Shown here: positions 21,995 to 29,905 of the stretch, in pieces
How the letters are laid out: every line of letters begins with the position of its first letter
Position numbering within the stretch: the stretch's first letter is position 1
NCBI GenBank assembly: GCA_037147055.1
Contig: JBAWVW010000017.1
Span: forward strand, 1-30,399
Origin: Casp-actino8 sp037147055
Lineage (GTDB): Bacteria; Actinomycetota; Acidimicrobiia; Acidimicrobiales; Ilumatobacteraceae
Reading direction: 5' to 3'
DNA length: 30,399 nt
Translations under genes and position numbers: made by a program
The notes under the pieces: generated by a model
What the model saw: only the letters and a program-made list of their open reading frames with translations
Told to the model about the DNA's origin: nothing
The model's database searches: none

Positions 21995-24900
21995 ATGTGT
22001 GGCATTATCGCTCTCGTCAGTCGGCCGTCATTACGAGTACCACCAACGCCGATCGAGATTCTTGGCCATTTAGATGCAGCGGTTAACAGCGAAAGTGATA
22101 TTGATAAGGTCACTGGCCATTTGCTGATTGTGAATGAACTTCTTAAGGGTGTACCTGGCGTTTTGGCTCTGATTGAAAATCATGAACTGACAGCCGCAAT
22201 CACAAGCCGACTTGACCAGGTTGCTGGTGTCGTCGCCCAAATAGACGCAACTCTAGAGAAAGGCGAGGTTGATGCCGAGCAACTAGAAGTCTCAGCCGCT
22301 GCCATGATTGCCTTGCGCGATGTGCTGTGGGCTATTGGGCAAGACCGTCTACGTACGGCTTCGTTAGTTGGTGAACTCGTTGGCCGCGAAGCTGGAGTGG
22401 CGGCAGTCGCCGGATATTTGACAATTCAGCAGGCGTTTTCCGCACTTGATCGCTTAGAGGTACGTGGACGCGATTCTGCGGGAGTCCATGTTTTTGTGTG
22501 GGGTCACGGATTGTCACACAGTGATCCTGCGGTGCAGTCGGCGATGTCGTCTCGTGCCAAGGATCCACTCTTTCAAAATCACTCTCTGCGTCTTGTCGAT
22601 GGCACTCTGTCGTTCGTCTATAAAGCCGCTGCTGAGATTGGTGAACTTGGTGACAATACGCGAGCGCTACGACATGCTGTTCATGGGGATCAATTATTGC
22701 GCTTGGCGCTTGCTCACCCGAATGCTCGTTTGTCTTTAGTCGGTCACACGCGTTGGGCGAGTGTGGGGATCATCAGCGAGCCCAACGCCCATCCAGTGAA
22801 CAGTGAACGCGACCTTAACGATGATGTCACGAGCCACCCATATGTCGTAGCAGCGCTGAACGGCGATGTGGACAATCATGGCGACTTACGGATTGCCCAC
22901 GGCTTGTCTTTTCCTGGACAGATCACAACCGATGCCAAAGTCATCCCGGCGATGATCAATATGCACGCCAGAACCTGTGGGGACACGGTCGAGGCTTTTC
23001 GCCGTAGCGTTTCGTCTTTTGAAGGTTCGGTAGCCATCGCTGCGGCAGCGAGTGACAATCCCAATCGCCTGATGTTCGCTTTGCGCGGCAGCGGTCAAGG
23101 ACTTTATGTCGGTCTCGCTGAAGATCTATTCATCGTGGCTAGCGAGCCATACGGTGTTGTCGAGGAAACGGCAACTTATTTCCGTCTCGATGGTGAAGGA
23201 ACAAGTTCGTCGCATCTCACCGACAGCCAAGGTCAGATTGTTGTCCTTGATGGTAACTCTGCTGGTGAAATTTCTGGAGTCACTCGTTTGGCCTATGACG
23301 GCACAGAGTTCTCCCTCCAAACCAGTGAGTTGGTGACTGCTGAAGTCACGACTCGTGACATTGATCGTGGCGATGCTCCGCATTTCTTGCTCAAAGAAAT
23401 CGGTGAGGCACCCGAGAGTTTCCGTAAAACTTTGCGCGGCAAGATCATTGAACAGGATGGCAATTTCAGTGTGGCACTGAGTCTGCGCACATTACCCACA
23501 CACATCATTGATCAACTCTCATCTGGAAAAATTCGTAAGGTGCGTGTGATCGGTCAGGGGACTGCGGCTATTGCTGGGCGTAGTTGCGCGATGGTTCTTG
23601 AAGAACTATGTGCCGGTGGTCTTGATATTGCAGCGATAACAGCGACTGAACTGAGCGGTTTTCATTTGCAATTAGATATGAGCGACACACTCATTATTGC
23701 TGTGAGCCAAAGTGGTACAACAACTGACACAAACCGCACCGTTGACTTAGTGCGATCACGTGGCGCACTCGTGATCGCAATTGTGAATCGCCGTGGAAGT
23801 GACTTGTGCGATAAGTCCGATGGCGTGTTGTTCACCAGTGATGGACGCGATGTTGAGATGAGTGTTGCTTCCACAAAGGCTTTTTATGCTCAGGTCGCAG
23901 CGGGTGTTTTGCTGGCTTGCGCTGTGAGCGTGGCGGCTGGTCTAGGAAGCAACTCACGGCGCCATGATCTTCTGCGAACGTTGCGTGACTTGCCCGGGGC
24001 GATGCGCATGGTAATCGCCTCGCGGTCTGTTATTGCCGATGTAGCGCATCGTTACGCTCCCTCCAAGCGCTACTGGGCGGTGGTTGGCAATGGCCCTAAT
24101 GCCATCGCCGCACATGAGGTACGAATCAAACTGAGCGAGCTTTGCTATAAGAGCATTTCCTGCGATATCACGGAGGATAAGAAGCACATTGACTTGTCTT
24201 GTGAGCCCTTGATCCTCGTATGTGCTGCAGGCCTCGTGGGAAGTAATGCCGATGATGTAGCCAAAGAGATAGCTATCTTTCGCGCTCATAAAGCTACTCC
24301 GATTGTCATTGCCAGCGCATCCGAGTCACGGTTTTCGAGCGCCATTGCAGTGATTGACGTCCCTGATGTGGATCCGTCTTTGGCTTTTGTTCTGAGCGCA
24401 GTAGTTGGTCATTTGTTCGGCTACGAAGCGGCGCGGGCCATTGATGAACTGGCTCGCTCGTTGCGTCAGGCTCGCGAAGTGATTGAGAATGCGGTGTTAC
24501 ATCATTCTGATGGCGAAAGTGTTCTGCGCGTTGTTCGCATTGGGTTAGTAACTGCCGTTGAGCGATTCAACGACACACTTCGTGCCGGTACCTACGATGG
24601 TCATCTAGAAGCCAGCACTGCAGTGCGCTTGGCAGCGTTGTTGCGAGTGGTGCTTGATGTTTCGCCGGTGGAGGCGTATCAGAATGAGACGGGCAAAGTC
24701 GGCAGTCCTGTGGCACTACTTGATGATCTCACCTTGGCTTTGACTCGCGCCATCGAAGAACTGACTCGCCCGATTGATGCGATTAAGCATCAGGCCAAGA
24801 CTGTCACGGTTGGGATTAGTCGCAGTGATGAAGGCGTCATGAACCGGGCACTTGTGCAGGAGGTCTTGGCAACGGGTGCTGGCCGTGATGTGCTGGCTTA

Positions 24901-25405
24901 TCGCACGCTCAAGGTTTTGGCGGATCTCGACCCCGCCGTCAAATCTGTTATTGGCTACACGCGTTACAGCATGACAGGAGACCCAGCGGGCAACAGTGCC
25001 ACGATCGCGATTGTTGATCGTGGGGGTCTGTCGCGCGATGTGCCCAGTCGTGTTGAAAATAATCCGTTACTCATTGGAACAAAACGCCGAGTCGCTAATG
25101 AACGCGAAGTGCTAGTGGCACGAGGACGCAGTGATGGTCGCACCGTCATATTCATTCCCGAAGTAAAGTCTGGTCAGACAGTTGGTATCACGTTGTTGCA
25201 TGTGAGTTTTCGTGAGCGATTGAGCGCAGCAGTGATGCGCGGCGTTTTGCAAGGTTATGACAGTCGTTACGACCGCTTGGTTGACTGGGTGTCGGAGACC
25301 GAAGGGGAGATGCGCGATGATCTTCTCGGCGAGATGTCGGTCGCCGATCTGTTGATTTTGCCGATTAGCGAGATGGCCGACCGCTGGCGTCGGGCCTCTT
25401 CGTAA
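21995..25405 (+). CDS. Oversized GlmS-like protein: class II glutaminase, two SIS domains, unknown C-terminal region
   Basis: 1136 residues against about 610 for ordinary GlmS (glutamine:fructose-6-phosphate aminotransferase). The N-terminal nucleophile is Cys2 (MCGIIALV). The glutaminase continues after an inserted helical block (12-147) with LEVRGRDSAG (154-163), HTRWAS (251-256), NGDVDNH (289-295) and Asp313 in TTDAK, so Cys, Arg, Asn-Gly and Asp of the family are kept. FLLKEIGEAPESFRKTLRGKI (464-484) is the usual linker. SIS1 (about 512-645) has SQSGTTTDT and VASTKAF; SIS2 (about 690-815) keeps Glu708, Lys712, Glu715 and His731 at the spacing of E. coli Glu481, Lys485, Glu488 and His504 (numbers from memory). 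The canonical C-terminal PRNLAKSVTVE is not found; instead about 320 residues (816-1136) of no recognised family follow. Position after glmM is that of glmS, so it probably makes GlcN6P, but a different amidotransferase or isomerase role is possible. Confidence 0.8.
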   Translation: MCGIIALVSRPSLRVPPTPIEILGHLDAAVNSESDIDKVTGHLLIVNELLKGVPGVLALIENHELTAAITSRLDQVAGVVAQIDATLEKGEVDAEQLEVSAAAMIALRDVLWAIGQDRLRTASLVGELVGREAGVAAVAGYLTIQQAFSALDRLEVRGRDSAGVHVFVWGHGLSHSDPAVQSAMSSRAKDPLFQNHSLRLVDGTLSFVYKAAAEIGELGDNTRALRHAVHGDQLLRLALAHPNARLSLVGHTRWASVGIISEPNAHPVNSERDLNDDVTSHPYVVAALNGDVDNHGDLRIAHGLSFPGQITTDAKVIPAMINMHARTCGDTVEAFRRSVSSFEGSVAIAAAASDNPNRLMFALRGSGQGLYVGLAEDLFIVASEPYGVVEETATYFRLDGEGTSSSHLTDSQGQIVVLDGNSAGEISGVTRLAYDGTEFSLQTSELVTAEVTTRDIDRGDAPHFLLKEIGEAPESFRKTLRGKIIEQDGNFSVALSLRTLPTHIIDQLSSGKIRKVRVIGQGTAAIAGRSCAMVLEELCAGGLDIAAITATELSGFHLQLDMSDTLIIAVSQSGTTTDTNRTVDLVRSRGALVIAIVNRRGSDLCDKSDGVLFTSDGRDVEMSVASTKAFYAQVAAGVLLACAVSVAAGLGSNSRRHDLLRTLRDLPGAMRMVIASRSVIADVAHRYAPSKRYWAVVGNGPNAIAAHEVRIKLSELCYKSISCDITEDKKHIDLSCEPLILVCAAGLVGSNADDVAKEIAIFRAHKATPIVIASASESRFSSAIAVIDVPDVDPSLAFVLSAVVGHLFGYEAARAIDELARSLRQAREVIENAVLHHSDGESVLRVVRIGLVTAVERFNDTLRAGTYDGHLEASTAVRLAALLRVVLDVSPVEAYQNETGKVGSPVALLDDLTLALTRAIEELTRPIDAIKHQAKTVTVGISRSDEGVMNRALVQEVLATGAGRDVLAYRTLKVLADLDPAVKSVIGYTRYSMTGDPAGNSATIAIVDRGGLSRDVPSRVENNPLLIGTKRRVANEREVLVARGRSDGRTVIFIPEVKSGQTVGITLLHVSFRERLSAAVMRGVLQGYDSRYDRLVDWVSETEGEMRDDLLGEMSVADLLILPISEMADRWRRASS

Positions 25406-25424
25406 CTGAATGAGTTGAACAGTT

Positions 25425-25829
25425 GTGATCATTGGCATTGGTATTGACGCAGTGGAGATTGAGCGCTTTCGCCAGTCGCTAGAACGAACGACGAGTTTGA
25501 AAGACCGTTTGTTTACTGCTGATGAACTCTCTTATGTGCAACCCCAAGTTGATCCAAGTGCGTCTTTGGCCGCACGATTTGCGGCCCGCGAAGCAGTCAT
25601 GAAAGCCCTCGGAGTCGGTCTTGGTGCATTTGATTTCCACGATGTTTCAGTCTGCCGAGCATCATCAGGTCGGCCAGATCTGTTGGTGGTCGGTCGAGCT
25701 CGAGAGTTAGCAATTGCTCAGGGGATAACGCACTGGCATCTCTCACTGACCCATACTGAATCCATAGCAATGGCCTACGTCATCGCTAGTGGTGCACCCA
25801 CAAGCTCCGTGTCAGCGAGCGGAGAATAG
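25425..25829 (+). CDS. acpS: Holo-[acyl-carrier-protein] synthase
   Basis: A 134-residue AcpS that transfers 4'-phosphopantetheine from CoA to a serine of acyl carrier protein. Metal ligands are Asp8 (GIGIDAVEIERF) and Glu56 (ARFAAREAVMKALG, with Lys60), and LSLTHTESIAMAYVI is the usual C-terminal strand. The start is GTG 25425, 19 nt after the GlmS-like gene. Its last codons nearly touch nnr, indicating an operon. Confidence 0.94.
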   Translation: MIIGIGIDAVEIERFRQSLERTTSLKDRLFTADELSYVQPQVDPSASLAARFAAREAVMKALGVGLGAFDFHDVSVCRASSGRPDLLVVGRARELAIAQGITHWHLSLTHTESIAMAYVIASGAPTSSVSASGE

Positions 25830-25833
25830 TTCA

Positions 25834-27237
25834 ATGCGCCCAGTTCTTACTCCTAAACAGATGCGTGTCCTTGATAGTGAAACGGTGACCGCGGGTACAC
25901 CGATTGATGTACTGATTGGCCGAGCTGGCGCGGCAGTTGCCCGCACTGCAAAACGGATGATGGGTGGTCTGTATGGCCGTACCGTCGTTGTCGTTGTCGG
26001 TCAGGGAAATAATGGTGCTGATGGTCGCGCCGCAGCACGCTTGCTAGCTGATCAAGGTGTGCGGGTGCACGTACTTGATGCGCGGCAGATGCCACTGCGA
26101 CTTCCAGCCAGTGACCTGATCATTGATGCGGCCTTTGGAACAGGCTTTCGTGGGGAGTGGAATCCACCGCCAACCAACGGTGTACCAGTGCTTGCTGTCG
26201 ATATCCCTTCAGGTGTTGATGGACTGACAGGGCTGGCTTTTGGCGATACATGGCTGGCCACGCGCACTGTCACATTCGTGGCCTTAAAGCCTGGTCTCTT
26301 GTTTGGCGCTGGTCGAGCATTGAGTGGCGACATCGAACTGATTGATATTGGTCTCAACCTTGGTATGGGCAATGTAGACATCAATGAGGTCGAACTTGCT
26401 GATGTTTGTGGGTGGATACCTGCGCGTCCTTTTGATTCTCACAAGTGGAAAACAGGTTTATACGCCCTCGCGGGTAGCACCGGAATGATGGGAGCGGCCA
26501 ACCTCAGCGTTGCCGCAGCAATGCGCTGCGGAGCAGGGATCGTTCATCTTGCGTCTCCAGGGATCATGAGTGATCGCACCACCCCCACTGAGGTTGTACG
26601 TCGATCCTTAAGTGCATTTTCTTGGTCTGAAGATGTTCTTGAAGGTGTACATCGCTTTAAGGCGATGGTTGTAGGACCTGGATTAGGTCGCGATGAAGGA
26701 ACCGTATCGCAGACACGTCGTGTCATCGCCGAAGCACAAGTACCAATGGTCATTGACGGTGACGGATTATTTGCAGTTGCATGGGGCGGAGATGGAGCGC
26801 GCAATATTGTTCGCTCTCGTTCTGCTGAAACTGTTCTGACACCCCACGATGGTGAATACCAAACTCTGCTGGGGTATCCCCCTTCGCCAGATCGGGTCGC
26901 CAGTGCTCGCCGTCTGTCGATTGATACAAACTGTGTGTGCCTCCTCAAGGGCACGACGACCGTCATTGCTGAACCATCTGGCGAGGTGTTGATAGTGACG
27001 AATGGCGATCAAAAATTAGCCACTGCGGGTACGGGAGATGTCTTAGCAGGCATCATCGGGGGCTTGTTGGCACAGGGGGTTGAGGCCTTCCATGCAGCAG
27101 CATGTGGAGCGTGGATTCACGGCCATGCTGCATCTCTATTTTCTTTCGATGAGGGCTTAATCGCCTCAGATTTGCTAGACCTCATTGCGTCGGCTTTATC
27201 GGAGATCCGACGCACGGTGAAGCAGGATGAACGATGA
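25834..27237 (+). CDS. nnr: Bifunctional NAD(P)HX epimerase / ADP-dependent NAD(P)HX dehydratase
   Basis: A 467-residue repair enzyme that restores NADH and NADPH hydrated at the nicotinamide ring. The N-terminal epimerase half (1-~195, YjeF_N) has VVGQGNNGADGRAAARLL (55-72) and VDIPSGVDG with Asp123. The C-terminal dehydratase half (~200-467, ribokinase-like) has AGSTGMMGAA, GPGLG (281-285), VIDGDGL, LTPHDGEY and the catalytic ATAGTGDVLAG with Asp402. I chose ATG 25834, with CGGAGA upstream; an in-frame GTG at 25789 would overlap acpS. The stop overlaps alr (ATGA). Confidence 0.95.
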   Translation: MRPVLTPKQMRVLDSETVTAGTPIDVLIGRAGAAVARTAKRMMGGLYGRTVVVVVGQGNNGADGRAAARLLADQGVRVHVLDARQMPLRLPASDLIIDAAFGTGFRGEWNPPPTNGVPVLAVDIPSGVDGLTGLAFGDTWLATRTVTFVALKPGLLFGAGRALSGDIELIDIGLNLGMGNVDINEVELADVCGWIPARPFDSHKWKTGLYALAGSTGMMGAANLSVAAAMRCGAGIVHLASPGIMSDRTTPTEVVRRSLSAFSWSEDVLEGVHRFKAMVVGPGLGRDEGTVSQTRRVIAEAQVPMVIDGDGLFAVAWGGDGARNIVRSRSAETVLTPHDGEYQTLLGYPPSPDRVASARRLSIDTNCVCLLKGTTTVIAEPSGEVLIVTNGDQKLATAGTGDVLAGIIGGLLAQGVEAFHAAACGAWIHGHAASLFSFDEGLIASDLLDLIASALSEIRRTVKQDER

Positions 27238-28355
27238 GTGCACGAGCAGCGTGGATAGAAGTTGATCTTGATGCAGTGCGTCACAATGTCTCATACCTAA
27301 GTTCTTTGATCGGTGATGCCAAGATTATGGTTGTCGTCAAAGCAAATGGTTACGGTCATGGAGCGATCCAAGTAGCGCAAGCAGCTTTGCAAGCTGGAGC
27401 TCATGGCTTATGCGTGGCACTAGTGCAAGAAGGTGTTGAATTGCGGCGCGCTGGGATTGAAGCACCGATTCTCGTTTTTTCTGAACAGCCGCTTGACCAA
27501 ATCGGAGAAATCATTTCTCACGGTCTGATAGCAACGGCATATTCAGTGGGCTATATCGATGCTTTGGAGCACGAAGCTCGGATTCGCCGTGTGATCGGTC
27601 AGGAGGTTCATCTGAAAGTTGACACTGGCATGAATCGTGTGGGTTGTAAACCCGCTGACGCTGTTGAACTTGGGGGACGAATTTTAGCTCGCGCGCCGGA
27701 GTTGGTATTGGGGGGCGTGTATACGCATCTGGCGAACGCTGATGATAATGACACGTCGTTTACCGATTTGCAGATCGCAAGATTTGATTCTGCGCTTGGG
27801 AATTTAAAACTCGCAGGAATTGAAACTGGTTGGGTGCATATCGCTAACTCAGCAGCAACTCTGCGGCGCGCTGATGCCCATCGTGACCTAGTTCGGGTTG
27901 GCATTGCGATGTATGGCATTGCCCCTGACACTTCGATGGACGCGATGTGCAGTCATTTGCGACAAGTTTTGTCCTTGAAGTCGCGAGTTTCATTTATAAA
28001 AAATGTTTCGGCAGGCGAAGGAATCTCTTACGGACAGCGCTATCGGGTGCAGGAGGCAACTCGCATTGCGACTGTCCCACTTGGTTATGCCGATGGGGTG
28101 CCACGCCGATTGTCTGCTGAAGGTGGCGAAGTCTTGATCGCTGGTCAACGTTTCCCTATTGTTGGTCGCGTAACAATGGATCAATTGATGGTGGACGTTG
28201 GGAGTTCCTCAATTGCAGTTGGTGATGAGGTGGTATTGCTTGGCTCTCAAGGTCAAGAGACGATCACGGCCAATGATTGGGGACACTTGTTGGACACCAT
28301 TGGTTATGAGATCGTCTGTGGACTTTCCGCGCGCCTTGGGCGGGTGTATCGCTGA
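27234..28355 (+). CDS. alr: Alanine racemase
   Basis: A 373-residue PLP enzyme making D-alanine for peptidoglycan. Lys36 in VVVKANGYGHG binds PLP, and the opposing catalytic Tyr266 is in GISYGQRYR. KVDTGMNRVGC, THLANAD, SAAT and VGRVTMDQLMVDV are further Alr motifs. It overlaps nnr by 4 nt. It ends 25 nt before the convergent oxidoreductase gene, and a 6-bp hairpin (TGTGCT/AGCACA, 28357-28371) lies in that gap. Confidence 0.96.
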   Translation: MSARAAWIEVDLDAVRHNVSYLSSLIGDAKIMVVVKANGYGHGAIQVAQAALQAGAHGLCVALVQEGVELRRAGIEAPILVFSEQPLDQIGEIISHGLIATAYSVGYIDALEHEARIRRVIGQEVHLKVDTGMNRVGCKPADAVELGGRILARAPELVLGGVYTHLANADDNDTSFTDLQIARFDSALGNLKLAGIETGWVHIANSAATLRRADAHRDLVRVGIAMYGIAPDTSMDAMCSHLRQVLSLKSRVSFIKNVSAGEGISYGQRYRVQEATRIATVPLGYADGVPRRLSAEGGEVLIAGQRFPIVGRVTMDQLMVDVGSSSIAVGDEVVLLGSQGQETITANDWGHLLDTIGYEIVCGLSARLGRVYR

Positions 28356-28356
28356 A

Positions 28357-28371
28357 TGTGCTGACAGCACA
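28357..28371. terminator. Small hairpin between convergent alr and LLM genes
   Basis: TGTGCT-GAC-AGCACA is a perfect 6-bp inverted repeat in the 25-bp gap between two convergent genes, where a shared terminator is expected. It has no T tract on either strand, so the call is tentative. Confidence 0.3.
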
Positions 28372-28380
28372 CATCTCTGT

Positions 28381-29280
28381 TCAAGAACCAAGGTACATTT
28401 CGCCAAATTCTCGAATGAAGTTCGCGGACATTGGATGCGCTCCACTCGGTCCGGATAAGACCATCCATGTGGTGCCAAGCTCACTAAAGGATCCGAACGT
28501 ATTGCGATGTCGTTCAACATCGCGTGCGGTATTGAAGATGGATGGGTCGGTGTAGGGCAAGACGATGTCCAGTGATGCGAATCGCTCCCCAGCTAACTGC
28601 TGAAGTGTCTTCAAGCGTTTGATGAGATCATCAGCCGTTGTCATTGACGGGGAACGAACGGTCGAGAATATGTCTTCTGGTCCGATCAGTGGCATCCAGC
28701 CTTGAGCGCGCTCGGCGACACGACGAAGAGTGATGGAGGCATTACCACCAATCCAAATAGGAATGGGTTGCTGCACGGGGCGAGGGCGACCAATAGTGTC
28801 GCGGCAACTGAAGTGCGTGCCTTGATAATGAAACGGTTCACCCGACCAATGCAATGGGAGGACATCAAGGGCTTCGTCAAAGAGCACATTACGTTCTTCA
28901 AAGTCCACACCTAGGGCAAAATATTCGGCCTTGAGGTAACCGGCCCCAACTCCGAGAATGAAGCGACCATTGGACAATTTGTCGACTGTTGCCGCGGACT
29001 TCGCCAACAACAGCGGATTGCGATAGGGGAGCACGGCGAGATACGTGAGTAGTTTCAATCGCTTGGTCACCGCCGCGACATGTCCCAAGGCAACGAATGG
29101 GTCAAGACTCTGGTGACCACCAGTGTCCAGCCATTTTGCTGTCGGTGCGGGGTGCTCAGTAAATGAAAAGCCATCCCAACCATGTGCTTCGGCCAAAATA
29201 GCCAATTCAGAAACTGAACCTGCATCAAGCATGTCGCCGTCAAGACCATGGAAGTCTGGATACTGGAAGATGAACTTCAT
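28381..29280 (-). CDS. Luciferase-like (LLM class) flavin/F420-dependent oxidoreductase
   Basis: A 299-residue TIM-barrel protein of the bacterial luciferase-like family. Signatures include AHGWDGFSFTEHP near residues 32-44, the VTKRLKLLTYLAVLPYRNPLLLAKSAATVDKLSNGRFILGVGAGYL block (about 71-116) and RPRPVQQPIPIWIGGNA. Actinobacterial members usually use F420H2, but FMN cannot be excluded. The substrate is unknown. It is the only minus-strand gene here, convergent with alr and divergent from tsaE. A TAAGGT element (29287-29292 on the minus strand) ends 6 nt before its ATG. Confidence 0.88.
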   Translation of the reverse strand: MKFIFQYPDFHGLDGDMLDAGSVSELAILAEAHGWDGFSFTEHPAPTAKWLDTGGHQSLDPFVALGHVAAVTKRLKLLTYLAVLPYRNPLLLAKSAATVDKLSNGRFILGVGAGYLKAEYFALGVDFEERNVLFDEALDVLPLHWSGEPFHYQGTHFSCRDTIGRPRPVQQPIPIWIGGNASITLRRVAERAQGWMPLIGPEDIFSTVRSPSMTTADDLIKRLKTLQQLAGERFASLDIVLPYTDPSIFNTARDVERHRNTFGSFSELGTTWMVLSGPSGAHPMSANFIREFGEMYLGS

Positions 29281-29413
29281 AGATAAACCTTAGTTGATAG
29301 TCAATTTAAGTTCCTTGTAGCCGAAATGGGCATCAGTGACTACGGGGGACGCATACGGCAATCGGTTTGGCGGCAGATTCCTAGAATAAAGCGCGCTCGG
29401 TAGGCTCAATCAT
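29281..29413. promoter_or_regulatory. Divergent promoter region between LLM gene and tsaE
   Basis: This 133-bp gap must hold both promoters. For the minus gene, TAAGGT (29292 to 29287) lies 6 nt before the ATG. For tsaE, TAGGCT (29401-29406) lies 7 nt before the GTG, and a better-matching TAGAAT (29382-29387) lies further up. Neither side has a clear -35 or a Shine-Dalgarno. Confidence 0.4.
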
Positions 29414-29902
29414 GTGATTTCGTTGTCAGTCAACTCGCTTGTGGAGACCCACGCTGTGGCCACGGCGTTGGCTCAGTTGTCTCGATCCGGTGATGTGATT
29501 GTCCTAGCCGGTGAAATGGGAGCGGGGAAGACCGCCTTCGCGCAAGGCTTTGGTCAGGCTTTGGGAATTACCGAGCCGATCACAAGTCCAACTTTCACCT
29601 TGGTGCACACCTACGACAGTGGTCGGATCATCTTGCATCACGCAGATTTATACCGACTTGATCGTCTTGGTGAAGTGGCCGATCTTGGTCTTCATGAAAT
29701 GGTTGAAGAATCTGGCGTGATGTTGGTTGAGTGGGGTGACATGGCAGCCGAAGTTCTCGGCACGCATCTTGAAGTGTTTATTTCGCGAATGCCCGATCAG
29801 GACGATCAGCGGGCGATTGTGCTGACTGCAAACGGGCAGATGTGGACTCCTCGTTGGGAACGTGTAGTGAGTGCTGTCGCTCCATGGCAAGTGGGGAAAT
29901 AA
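29414..29902 (+). CDS. tsaE: tRNA threonylcarbamoyladenosine biosynthesis ATPase TsaE
   Basis: A 162-residue P-loop ATPase needed for t6A37 formation on ANN-decoding tRNAs. Walker A is GEMGAGKT (33-40). PTFTLVHTY, HHADLYRLD and VEWGDMA (Glu106 region) are family signatures. The start must be GTG 29414, because the ATG two bases before it runs straight into a stop. No Shine-Dalgarno is visible, which suggests leaderless translation. TsaB follows 3 nt after the stop and is its functional partner. Confidence 0.94.
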   Translation: MISLSVNSLVETHAVATALAQLSRSGDVIVLAGEMGAGKTAFAQGFGQALGITEPITSPTFTLVHTYDSGRIILHHADLYRLDRLGEVADLGLHEMVEESGVMLVEWGDMAAEVLGTHLEVFISRMPDQDDQRAIVLTANGQMWTPRWERVVSAVAPWQVGK

Positions 29903-29905
29903 GTC

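Noticed and set aside
25789..25833. Upstream GTG start for nnr
   Set aside because: It overlaps the end of acpS and adds residues atypical of YjeF_N domains; ATG 25834 has a suitable CGGAGA upstream.
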